A stretch of 52,620 nt of DNA from Opitutia bacterium (lineage in GTDB: Bacteria > Verrucomicrobiota > Verrucomicrobiia > Opitutales > Opitutaceae), in the NCBI GenBank assembly GCA_947453695.1, contig CANGHW010000023.1, forward strand, positions 1 to 52,620, written 5' to 3'. Positions 43,688-51,593 of this stretch are shown here, piece by piece; position 1 is the first letter of the stretch, and every line of letters starts with the position of its first letter. A program made the position numbers and the translations under genes. Below the pieces are notes generated by a model. The model did no database searches. It had not been told where the DNA came from and saw only the letters and a program-made list of their open reading frames with translations.

Positions 43688-44290
43688 ATGGCCCACCAAT
43701 TCATCAGCACCGCCTTCACCGCCGACGTGCTCCACGCACAGAAGGCCTACTATGGGCGGTCCCAGCATGTCCCGCCCGCCCCTGACCCCGACGAGATGGG
43801 CGCCCAGGAGGAGGTCTTCATCCAACGTCGCGACAGCTTCTATCTCGCCTCGGTCAACGCCGACGGTTGGCCCTACATCCAGCACCGGGGCGGCCCGCGC
43901 GGTTTCCTGAAGCTCCTCGATGCCCACACGCTCGGCTTCGCCGACCTCTCCGGAAATCGCCAGCTGCTCACGACGGGCAATGTCGCGGCCAATGATCGTG
44001 TCGCACTCTTCCTCATGGACTACGCGCGGCGCGAGCGCCTGAAGCTCATCGGCCACGCGGAGGTGATTTCCGCTCGCTCCGATCCCGCGCTCGCCGCCGC
44101 CCTCGCGCCCGAAGGCGTGCCCGCCCGGCTGGTCGAGCGGGTGTTCCGTATTCGCGTAACCGGCTTCGACTGGAATTGCCCGAAATACATAACCCCGCGC
44201 TTCACCGCCGAAGACGTCGAGCGCGCCGCCGCGCCTCTCCGTCAACGCATCGCCGAACTCGAAGCCGCGCTCGCCGCGGCTCACGCCTGA
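43688..44290 (+). CDS. Pyridoxamine 5'-phosphate oxidase-family flavoprotein
   Basis: The 200-residue protein has a split-barrel FMN-binding fold of the PPOX family. Typical are FYLASVNADGWPYIQHRGGPRGFLKLLD, LGFADLSGNRQLLTTGNVAANDRVALFLMDY and the strand LKLIGHAEVI. The tail has a short coiled coil (QRIAELEAALAAA). Members reduce or bind small electrophiles or act as F420/FMN/heme-dependent enzymes. It is the first gene of the TetR-controlled cassette. The ATG at 43688 was chosen because an upstream in-frame ATG at 43631 lies inside the operators. Confidence 0.85.
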   Translation: MAHQFISTAFTADVLHAQKAYYGRSQHVPPAPDPDEMGAQEEVFIQRRDSFYLASVNADGWPYIQHRGGPRGFLKLLDAHTLGFADLSGNRQLLTTGNVAANDRVALFLMDYARRERLKLIGHAEVISARSDPALAAALAPEGVPARLVERVFRIRVTGFDWNCPKYITPRFTAEDVERAAAPLRQRIAELEAALAAAHA

Positions 44291-44309
44291 GCGCCCGCCC
44301 TCGATCGCC

Positions 44310-44846
44310 ATGCGTTCGCCCTTCGCCTCCTTTAGCGGTCAAAATGCTCCCCTGCCCCCGCGACTCCCGGCCCGCCACATCGTGATCGCCGGTCTCGGTG
44401 CAGCCGTCGCCATCGGATTCGTCGGCGCGCTCGCCCACTTCAGCGGCCAGCCGCTGCTGCTCGGCTCCCTCGGCGCGAGCTGTGTTTTCCTCTTCGGTCT
44501 GCCCGAGGCCCCTTTTTCCCAACCGCGCAACGTGGTCGCCGGCCATGTGCTGAGTTCGTTGATCGGCCTGCTCTTCCTCAAACTTTGCGGCCCGCATCTC
44601 TGGGCCCTCAGCCTGGCGCTGGGCGCCGCGGTGATCGTGATGTTTGCCAGCCGCACAGTGCATGCGCCCGCCGGTTCCAATCCAGTCATCATATTCCTGA
44701 CGCAGCCTGACTGGAACTTCCTCCTCACACCCACCCTCGTTGGCGCGCTCGGCGGCGTGCTCGTGGCACTGCTGTTCCACCGCGTTGTCCGCCCGGGGCG
44801 CTACCCGCTCTATTGGATCGGTCACGACGCGACGCATTCCTCCTGA
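44310..44846 (+). CDS. HPP-family membrane protein
   Basis: The 178-residue protein has four to five membrane helices with the HPP family marks LGSLGASCVFLFGLPEAPFSQPRNVVAGHVLSSLIG and PAGSNPVIIF, plus a C-terminal HDATHSS. HPP proteins have been linked to nitrite transport in chloroplasts and cyanobacteria; bacterial copies are of uncertain role. It lies 19 bases after the flavoprotein gene, as part of the TetR cassette. Confidence 0.85.
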   Translation: MRSPFASFSGQNAPLPPRLPARHIVIAGLGAAVAIGFVGALAHFSGQPLLLGSLGASCVFLFGLPEAPFSQPRNVVAGHVLSSLIGLLFLKLCGPHLWALSLALGAAVIVMFASRTVHAPAGSNPVIIFLTQPDWNFLLTPTLVGALGGVLVALLFHRVVRPGRYPLYWIGHDATHSS

Positions 44847-44915
44847 GGCATCCCTTGCCGGTCGGATCCTCCGGCTGGATTTCAAAAACAGAACCAAACA
44901 AGTCATCATCTCCCT

Positions 44916-45278
44916 ATGAAAACCGCCCTCTTCGTTCTCTCTGATCCTCACGCCAACACCGAAGAAGCCCTCGGCCGAGTCTTCAATGCCCTCGCTGTCG
45001 CCTTGGAATTCAAACAAGCCGGCGAGACCGTCCAAGTGATCTTCGCCGGCGCTGGCACGCGTTGGCCCGCCGCGCTCAACAAGCCCGCCCATCCCGCTCA
45101 CACGCTCTACAAACAGGTGCTCGACACCGTCGTCGGCGTCTCGTGCGGCTGCGCGGATGTCTTCGGCGCGGACGATCAGGGCCTCGCCCGTATCACGACC
45201 CATGCGGTTCCTGGCACCACCGGTTTGCCCAGCGTGCTGGGACTACAACGTGACGGCTTTCAAATCCTCACGTTCTGA
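44916..45278 (+). CDS. DsrE/DsrF-like protein
   Basis: The 120-residue protein is a compact DsrE-family alpha/beta fold (ALFVLSDPHANTEEALGRVFNALAVALEFKQAGETVQVIFAGAGTRWP at the start). A CGC motif (VSCGCADVFGA) supplies candidate sulfur-carrying cysteines. Such proteins relay sulfane sulfur or serve as small redox switches. It is the third cassette gene, 69 bases after the HPP gene. Confidence 0.85.
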   Translation: MKTALFVLSDPHANTEEALGRVFNALAVALEFKQAGETVQVIFAGAGTRWPAALNKPAHPAHTLYKQVLDTVVGVSCGCADVFGADDQGLARITTHAVPGTTGLPSVLGLQRDGFQILTF

Positions 45279-45291
45279 GCTACCCTCCGCC

Positions 45292-45537
45292 ATGACTTCC
45301 TCTCGTCCTGTTTTCTATACCAAGATCGGCTGCCCCTGGTGCGAGGAGGCCCGCGAGGTCCTCGACCGCCGCGGCGTCGCCTATGACGAAAAAATCGTCA
45401 CAAACGATCACGCTGCGTTTGCCGAGATGAAGCGCATCTCCGGCCAGACCAAGGCACCGGTCTTGGATTGGTCCGGGGAAATCCTGGCGGATTTCGGGGC
45501 CGCCGAACTTGAACCATTCCTTAAGGGGAAAATTTGA
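45292..45537 (+). CDS. Glutaredoxin
   Basis: The 81-residue protein is a classic glutaredoxin with the CPWC site (C14 and C17), the cis-proline TKAPVLDW and the short helix EEAREVLDRRGVAYDEKIV. It reduces disulfides using glutathione or another low-molecular thiol. It starts 13 bases after the DsrE-like gene. As the last cassette gene it suggests thiol or electrophile stress as the theme. Confidence 0.9.
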   Translation: MTSSRPVFYTKIGCPWCEEAREVLDRRGVAYDEKIVTNDHAAFAEMKRISGQTKAPVLDWSGEILADFGAAELEPFLKGKI

Positions 45538-45584
45538 GCGCCTCAGGCCTAAGGTAATCGCCCTGTCGTGGCCGAGCCTGTGCC

Positions 45585-48500
45585 TCAAAAGACGTGCTTG
45601 ATGCCGAAGGTCCAGTTGATGCCGTTGACTTCGTAGAACTGCACGACGGGGGCGTTGGCGCCAACCTTCTCCATGATGAGGTAGGGCTCGTTGAAGATGT
45701 TTCGGGCGGAGAAGAAGAAGTTCATCTTGTCCGAGATTCGGTAGCCGCCGCCAATATCGAGGTTTGCACGGTGGCGGTAGTAGCGCGGGTTGCCCGTGAT
45801 GGTGGTGGGGTAGTTGTCGCGCCAGTTGAGATTCGTGTAGAGATTCAGGCGGCGGTAGTTGTAGCTCAGGCCGGCGTTGATCGAGTGCGGGACCATGTTG
45901 GCCTTCGGGATACTCGCGTAGCTGCGGGTGTAGCTGGCGCGGACGTTGAGGCCACGGAAGGGGCCAGGGAGGAACGATAGGCTCTGCGAATATTCGAGCT
46001 CCATGCCCCGCACCGTGACATCGTTCACCGAGGCGGTCGTGGTGATGAACTGGTAGTTCGAAAGATCGAGCTCGCCGTTGTAGCCGTATTCCTGGGCGGT
46101 CAGGGTGTTGGTGATGAAGAGGCCCTTCACATTGTTTTGGTAGACGTTCGCGGCGAGGATGCCGACGGGCTCGAAGTAGTAGGCGACGCGGCCGGCAAAA
46201 TTGCGCGAAGTCTCGGGCTTGAGCGACGGATTCGGGAGGCGGACCTGGAGGGCATCGTCGTTGATGTCCCAGACGCCGGAGATGTCGCGGAAGGTGGGGC
46301 GGCGGATCGTGGAGCTGAAACCGAACTGCACGTCGAAGCTCGGATTGATTTTATACTTCACGGAAGCACTGGGGAAATTGTTGTCGTAGCTGCCCTTCCG
46401 GTGGACTTTCGGCTTCGAAAAATACTGATACTTCAGGCCGTCGATGGTGAGAGCGCGACCGTTGGTTTCGGCGAAGCCGGCTTTGGCGAGCTCGGCGGGC
46501 GAGCGCGGGTCGAATTCCAGAGAGTCGCTGCTGGTGTCTTCGCGGCGGAGGCCGGCGCGAAGGACGAGTTTTCCGATGGTAGTCGTGCCCATGAGGAAGC
46601 CGGCGTCGATCGTCTCTTCGTAATTACGACGATTGCCGATGAAGGCGTTGTAGAAATTCGTCGCGGTGATCGTCTGGGTGAAATTGTTCGGGTTGTCGCG
46701 GTAGAGGCCGCCGAGGCGCACGAGATCGGGCGTGTAGACGGTGCCGCCGTTGATCGAGCGAAGGCTGGCATCGGTGTTGGTGCCACCCATGTCGAAGTCG
46801 AAGGGCGAGTTGTAGGCGGCGTAGCCGCCGCGGGCGCCGACACCGTTGAGATTGAAGCGGAGCGACTCGGTATCGAGGCGGAAGTCACGGACTTCGAAGC
46901 GGCGCTTGAGGCCGGCTTTCCAAATGACGGGGAGGACTTTCGCCGTGCGCAAGGTGGCGATGAGTTCGCCGCTGTAGACATCGGTCATCGCGTAGCGGCC
47001 GTCGTCGATGGTGATGGTGGGGTTGGAGTAGTTGGCGCCGTCGGCCATGTCGGGGCCGGAGGTCTGGACCACTTTCCAATCAACGCTCTTCAGCTCGGAA
47101 CGGCGGGCAGAAAAGTTGAGACCGGTGAGCGTGGGGCCGCCGGCGTCCCGGATGGAACCGCGGCGTCCGCGGGGATCATACCAGCTGATGGAGTTGGAGC
47201 CGGCGAACTTGCCCTCGAGGGTGAAGCTGCCGACGCGGTATTCGAACTTCGGCACGGCGGTCATCGTCTGGCCCAGCTTGATGATGGCGGCGGGATTGGA
47301 GACGACGTTGGCGCCGGTGTTGTTGGTGGTGAAGCTGAGCAGCGGATCGGTGCCGACAACGGTGTTGCGGGCGCCGGTGTTGAACGTGAGCGAGCGCTGC
47401 GGGTTATTCAGGTCGGCGTAGTTGTAGAGCAGCGTGAGCGAGAGGACGAGGCGTTCGGAGGCCTTGAAATCTGCCGTGAGGTTGACGGTGGAACGGCGGT
47501 TGGTGCGCGGGGCGTGGAGGAAATTGAGCGCGGTGACGATGACCGGACGCGGATCGGCGGCAGTTGGCGCGTAGTTGTAGGTCGTGGTCGTGCGGGCGTT
47601 GGCGGAGTAGGCCATCGACTCGCTGAGGTTGAGGTTGATGCCGAGGCGCTTGTTGAAGAACACGTCCGAGTAGTCGAAGATACCGCCGGGATGAATCTTG
47701 TGGGACTGGCGGTCGTCGGGGCCGTAGGAATTGTCCAAATTGAACCGGGTGGAAAAGGCCGTGAGGTTGGCCTGAGCGGTGATGCGGCGGCCAGCGCGGT
47801 CAAAGGCGCGCTTCGTCTTCAGGTTGATGGTGCCGGCGGGGGCGTTGGCATCGACGTCGGCGCTGATGGTCTTCGATACCTCGATGGACTCCATGCTGGC
47901 GAGGGAAACTTGCTCGAAAGAGAAGGCGCGGGCGTTGCCGGAGGCGCCTTGGTTGGCGTCGGCGCTACCGAGGGAAACACCGTCGAGCGTGACCTGGGTG
48001 TATTCGGAATCGAGGCCGCGGAGGCGGATCGTGCGCACCTCACCTTGCACGAGGTCGAGTTCGACGCCGGGCATGTGCTTGAGGAATTCACCGACGTTGC
48101 CCTCGGCGACATCGCCGAAGACATCGGAGGCGACGCTGTTGGTGATGTTCATGGAATTGCGCTGTTCCATGATGGCCTTGGCGTTGCCCTCGCGCTCGCT
48201 GGAGACGGTGAACTTGTCGAGCTTCACGGGCTGGCCGGCCTTGGCCTGCTCCTGGAGCGCGCTGGTAAGTTCGAAGTCGCGGGTGGCGGTGGCGCCGGCC
48301 TCGACGCGTAACGTAGCCACCGCGGGTCGGTAGCCGGTGAAGTTGACGACGACCGTGACCTCGCCTGCGTTGACGCCTTCGAGACGGTAGTAGCCGCCAT
48401 CTTCGGAAACAGTCGCCGCGGTGCCACCCTGCACGGTGATGAGAGCGTTGCGGACGTATTCGCCCTTGGCGGGATTAAAGACTCGGCCCGTCACGGTGCC

Positions 48501-48620
48501 GGTAGCGACCGACTGAGCGGAGGCGACGAGCGCGACGCACCAGGCGCAGGCCAACGCAGCAAACATACGAAAGGCAGGCAGGCTCAGCCGACCTCCGGAC
48601 ACAGGGAGACGATAGTTCAT
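45585..48620 (-). CDS. TonB-dependent outer membrane receptor
   Basis: The 1,011-residue protein has a signal peptide (to about SAQS), a carboxypeptidase-regulatory-like domain (about 40-125, GTVTGRVFNPAKGEYVRNALITVQGG), a short TonB-box-like region (KLDKFTVSSERE), a plug (FLKHMPGVELDLVQGEVRTIRLRGLDSEYTQVTLDGVSLG) and a 22-strand barrel ending in phenylalanine (GIKHVF). It imports bulky ligands such as siderophores, vitamins or glycans with TonB energy. No SusD-type partner is visible. The ATG at 48620 opens the signal peptide; an in-frame GTG lies upstream. It follows the two-component genes on the same strand, suggesting control by them. Confidence 0.9.
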   Translation of the reverse strand: MNYRLPVSGGRLSLPAFRMFAALACAWCVALVASAQSVATGTVTGRVFNPAKGEYVRNALITVQGGTAATVSEDGGYYRLEGVNAGEVTVVVNFTGYRPAVATLRVEAGATATRDFELTSALQEQAKAGQPVKLDKFTVSSEREGNAKAIMEQRNSMNITNSVASDVFGDVAEGNVGEFLKHMPGVELDLVQGEVRTIRLRGLDSEYTQVTLDGVSLGSADANQGASGNARAFSFEQVSLASMESIEVSKTISADVDANAPAGTINLKTKRAFDRAGRRITAQANLTAFSTRFNLDNSYGPDDRQSHKIHPGGIFDYSDVFFNKRLGINLNLSESMAYSANARTTTTYNYAPTAADPRPVIVTALNFLHAPRTNRRSTVNLTADFKASERLVLSLTLLYNYADLNNPQRSLTFNTGARNTVVGTDPLLSFTTNNTGANVVSNPAAIIKLGQTMTAVPKFEYRVGSFTLEGKFAGSNSISWYDPRGRRGSIRDAGGPTLTGLNFSARRSELKSVDWKVVQTSGPDMADGANYSNPTITIDDGRYAMTDVYSGELIATLRTAKVLPVIWKAGLKRRFEVRDFRLDTESLRFNLNGVGARGGYAAYNSPFDFDMGGTNTDASLRSINGGTVYTPDLVRLGGLYRDNPNNFTQTITATNFYNAFIGNRRNYEETIDAGFLMGTTTIGKLVLRAGLRREDTSSDSLEFDPRSPAELAKAGFAETNGRALTIDGLKYQYFSKPKVHRKGSYDNNFPSASVKYKINPSFDVQFGFSSTIRRPTFRDISGVWDINDDALQVRLPNPSLKPETSRNFAGRVAYYFEPVGILAANVYQNNVKGLFITNTLTAQEYGYNGELDLSNYQFITTTASVNDVTVRGMELEYSQSLSFLPGPFRGLNVRASYTRSYASIPKANMVPHSINAGLSYNYRRLNLYTNLNWRDNYPTTITGNPRYYRHRANLDIGGGYRISDKMNFFFSARNIFNEPYLIMEKVGANAPVVQFYEVNGINWTFGIKHVF

Positions 48621-48694
48621 GGGGTGTGGGTAGAAACGAACAGGGGTCCGCACCGTGGGGTAGCGCGGGCAACGTGGTGATGCGGGAGGCGAAA

Positions 48695-48706
48695 CGTGAT
48701 TTCACG
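48695..48706. promoter_or_regulatory. CGTGA-TT-TCACG palindrome upstream of the receptor
   Basis: A perfect 12-base palindrome lies 74 bases upstream of the receptor start. It could be an operator, for example for the response regulator encoded just upstream. No binding consensus is known to me for this family, so this is tentative. Confidence 0.35.
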
Positions 48707-48723
48707 CCCGGGTGTGTCCCACT

Positions 48724-48788
48724 TTAGTGCGCGGAGCCGTCCGCCAACGGCGGCGCCAGACCGGGCGGAACGCGCGGCTGTGCGCTAA
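48724..48788 (-). terminator. Large imperfect hairpin after the response regulator gene
   Basis: Arms TTAGTGCGCGGAGCCG (48724-48739) and CGGCTGTGCGCTAA (48775-48788) pair with two small internal mismatches, and an inner hairpin is possible in the loop. It lies directly after the regulator stop. It lacks a T tract, so it may attenuate rather than stop transcription, or protect mRNA ends. Confidence 0.4.
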
Positions 48789-48789
48789 G

Positions 48790-49434
48790 CTACTCCGGCA
48801 TCTTGATGATGCCGCGGCGGATCGCTTCAGCGGTGGCTTGGGCGCGATCGTTGACGTCGAGTTTTTCGAGAATGTGGCTGACGTGGCGCTTGACCGTATC
48901 TTCCGAGACACCGAGCAGGGCGGCGATCTCCTTGTTGGCGCGGCCGGCGGCGATGCAGGCAAGAATCTCACGTTCTCGAGGTGTGATGGCCGGACCGAGG
49001 CGGAGCGCATTGAGCCGGCGGGCCACCTCCGTCGGGAGAGAGCGGGAGCCGCGGGCGACGAGGCGGAGAGCGGCGAGGAGATCGGCCCGGCCAGCGGATT
49101 TTTGCAGATAACCCAAGGCCCCAGCGTCGAGCGCAGCCTGAATCTCGTCGTCCCGGGCAAAGGTGGAGAAGATGAGCACACGGGCCTTGGCGTCGTGATC
49201 GCGGAGGGCGGCGGTCGCGGCGGCCCCGCCCATGTCGGGCAATTGCAGGTCCATCAGGACGACGGAAGGACGGTGTTTCCGATAGGCAGCTACGGCCTCC
49301 TCCCCGCACTCCACTTCTACGACGACGCGGATGTCGTCATCGAGTTCGAGCGAAGCCGCGAGGCCACTGCGGACGACAAAGTGGTCGTCGACAATCATCA
49401 CGGTGAGCAGTGAAGCGGTTTTGGGATCGGACAT
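48790..49434 (-). CDS. NarL/FixJ-type response regulator
   Basis: The 214-residue protein has a receiver domain with acidic pocket D16/D17, phosphoacceptor D62 (VVLMDLQLPDMGG) and K112, then a LuxR-type helix-turn-helix (150-205, LTPREREILACIAAGRANKEIAALLGVSEDTVKRHVSHILEKLDV region). It should be phosphorylated by the kinase encoded two bases upstream and bind DNA, probably near the receptor gene. All phosphorylation residues are intact. Confidence 0.93.
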   Translation of the reverse strand: MSDPKTASLLTVMIVDDHFVVRSGLAASLELDDDIRVVVEVECGEEAVAAYRKHRPSVVLMDLQLPDMGGAAATAALRDHDAKARVLIFSTFARDDEIQAALDAGALGYLQKSAGRADLLAALRLVARGSRSLPTEVARRLNALRLGPAITPREREILACIAAGRANKEIAALLGVSEDTVKRHVSHILEKLDVNDRAQATAEAIRRGIIKMPE

Positions 49435-49436
49435 GA

Positions 49437-51491
49437 TTAAACCAGCGCCGGAGCATCAGCTGAGACGCGGAGGGGCAAGGTGACTTCCACGGTGGTGCCG
49501 GCACCGGGGCGGGTGCGCCAGACGACTTCGGCACTGAGTTTACGCGCCCGCTCGCGAATACCCACGCACCCGAAGTGACCGGGTTTGCCGCGCACGGCGA
49601 GAGCGGGCTCGAAGCCAGCGCCGTCGTCGACAATGCGGAGCATGAGGCGGCCCTCCTGCACGGCGGCTTCGAGTCCGATGTGTTTCGCCCCGGCGTGGCG
49701 GAGGGCGTTGGTGACGGATTCCCGGGCAATCATGCGGAGATGATGCACGGTGCTGGCTGGCAAGGTGGGCAAGGGAGGCGCGAGCTGGGCGCGCACAGCG
49801 ACGCCGGGCACAGTGGCATGCGACTCGGCGAGTGAAGTGAGCACAGCGGCGAGATCGCCAGCGAGTTCAGCGGGGTCGCGCAGATCGGAAACGAGGTTCC
49901 GGGTATCGGTCTGGATGCGAGAGACGAGATGGCGCGAGGCGGCGACGAGGGAATGCCCCTTGTCGTCGGTGATGCGGGTCGCGAGGGCATCGAGGCGCAG
50001 GGTGACGCCGGCGAGCTCCTGCTCGAGCGTATCGTGGAATTCACGGGCGATGCGCTGACGCTCCTCCAAGGCTGCTTCGGCCTCAATCCGGTGGCGAAGA
50101 GCGGCCGTCTGGCGGCGAACCTGCCGACGAAGGATGGTGATCCAAAGTCCAGCGAGGAGAGTGACGCCGGCGAGGATGGCGAGGACGGTGCTGAGGCGCC
50201 GCGGCGTCCACCACGGCGGCGTGCGCAAGACCTCAAGATCCGCCGTCGAGCGGGCGCGCACACTGATCAGGCCGGGATCACTGCGAAAGCCCGGGCCAAA
50301 CAAGGCAGTTTCGACCTGGCAAATGCCGGTGAGGCGAACCAGCGACCCCACGACGGGAATCTCGTCGCCCGCGGGCACGCGCGCCTGGATCGTGCGCTGG
50401 CGGCCCTGCAGCAGGAGCGTGGTGCCCTCCTCGCCTTTGAAGGCATCGCGGACGGTGCCACTTAGGCGAATCAGATGGCCGTCATGTTTTCCGGGGTAGG
50501 AGTTACCGGGCTGGCTAAAGAGTTCGTCGATCGTCGCAACCTCGACGGGAACGGGGATCGGGCCGGGCTGGCGCGAAAGCAGCTCGGCATCGACGACGGA
50601 GGCGCTGAATCGCTCCATCGAAGGGAATCCGACGACGGTCACCTGTTCGCCGAGCGCAACGGCGGTGGGTTGCCCGAAGCGCACTGCAAAGGCCATCGCG
50701 CCCTGCTCCAGAAAGACCTGATCGGCACCGAAAACGGCGGCGACGTAGCCGACGATGCGGACCCGTTGTTCACCAAGGCCAGTGACGCGAAAGGCCAGTA
50801 ACTCCTCGGCGGAGACCTGCGGCGCATCGGCTGCGGGTGGCGCGGGGGCGACGATTTCGACCTCGTCCCAACCGAGCACGCTGACGTAAGGCTGCACGAG
50901 TTGGCGCCGCGGGGTATTGATCAGGCCGGCGGCGAGCCCGGTGATTCGCACGCGGTGATCCACCAAGGCATGTGTCGGCGGCGAAGCCTCGACGCGCACG
51001 TCGATCACCCGCGAGCCCATGGCGAGACGGAGGAGGCTGCGGTTAGGCTCCAAGGGGAGGACGGAGCGCACGATGCCCTCGACGGTCACGCGCTGGTAGT
51101 GGAACCGGCCGAAATAGAGGTCATCGAACTGCGCCGGGATGCCGGGCGGCAGCGGACGGCGGCCGAGCACGCGGAAGGTCGAGTTATCGAGTCCGGGCAG
51201 GTAAAGGCCGAGGCGAGTCTTGCTGGTGACCTCGATCTCGTCACCCACGGCCGGCAGAGTCACGCGCTGCGGGAGGCGGAAAAACGTCGTGGACGTCTCG
51301 TCCTGGAGAAAAATGGCCGAGGGGCTTTCCGCGAAGACCACGACGCCACGGAGTTTGACCGGAATTCCGCTGGCGGCTTCGGCCGGCGTAAGTGAACGCA
51401 CTTCGATGGCCTTCGTGAGCATGCGCTCCTGGGCGGCCAGCGCGAGGGGGAGCGCGAAGACGAGCAGGAGCGCGAGGCGAAACAAACGCAT
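49437..51491 (-). CDS. Sensor histidine kinase with repeated OB-like periplasmic sensor
   Basis: The 684-residue protein has a signal peptide (residues 1-20), a periplasmic region to about 430, one membrane helix (435-455) and a NarX-type kinase. The phosphoacceptor H486 is in REFHDTLEQE, the N box is ESVTNALRHA (591-600) and G boxes are DDGAGF and GHFGCVGIRERA. The periplasmic part has about four similar beta units (VKLRGVVVF, VTVEGIVRS, VRIVGYVAA, IRLSGTVRD), each ending in a strand like VGDEIEVTS or GSLVRLTGI. They resemble tandem OB folds. The ligand is unknown. The ATG at 51491 gives the signal peptide. Confidence 0.87.
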   Translation of the reverse strand: MRLFRLALLLVFALPLALAAQERMLTKAIEVRSLTPAEAASGIPVKLRGVVVFAESPSAIFLQDETSTTFFRLPQRVTLPAVGDEIEVTSKTRLGLYLPGLDNSTFRVLGRRPLPPGIPAQFDDLYFGRFHYQRVTVEGIVRSVLPLEPNRSLLRLAMGSRVIDVRVEASPPTHALVDHRVRITGLAAGLINTPRRQLVQPYVSVLGWDEVEIVAPAPPAADAPQVSAEELLAFRVTGLGEQRVRIVGYVAAVFGADQVFLEQGAMAFAVRFGQPTAVALGEQVTVVGFPSMERFSASVVDAELLSRQPGPIPVPVEVATIDELFSQPGNSYPGKHDGHLIRLSGTVRDAFKGEEGTTLLLQGRQRTIQARVPAGDEIPVVGSLVRLTGICQVETALFGPGFRSDPGLISVRARSTADLEVLRTPPWWTPRRLSTVLAILAGVTLLAGLWITILRRQVRRQTAALRHRIEAEAALEERQRIAREFHDTLEQELAGVTLRLDALATRITDDKGHSLVAASRHLVSRIQTDTRNLVSDLRDPAELAGDLAAVLTSLAESHATVPGVAVRAQLAPPLPTLPASTVHHLRMIARESVTNALRHAGAKHIGLEAAVQEGRLMLRIVDDGAGFEPALAVRGKPGHFGCVGIRERARKLSAEVVWRTRPGAGTTVEVTLPLRVSADAPALV

Positions 51492-51593
51492 GGGGTAGCT
51501 CCGACGATGGACAGAAAGCCGGAAGGAGAGAAGACGAGACGCAGCGAATTCTCCGCGCCCAATCCTCCAGACCGCCGGGAGTAGAAGCATTAC

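Noticed and set aside
46137..48311. A 724-residue open frame antisense to the TonB receptor
   Set aside because: It is Gly/Val/Glu-rich and arises from the GC-rich third-position pattern of the receptor; no domain is recognisable, whereas the receptor is unmistakable.
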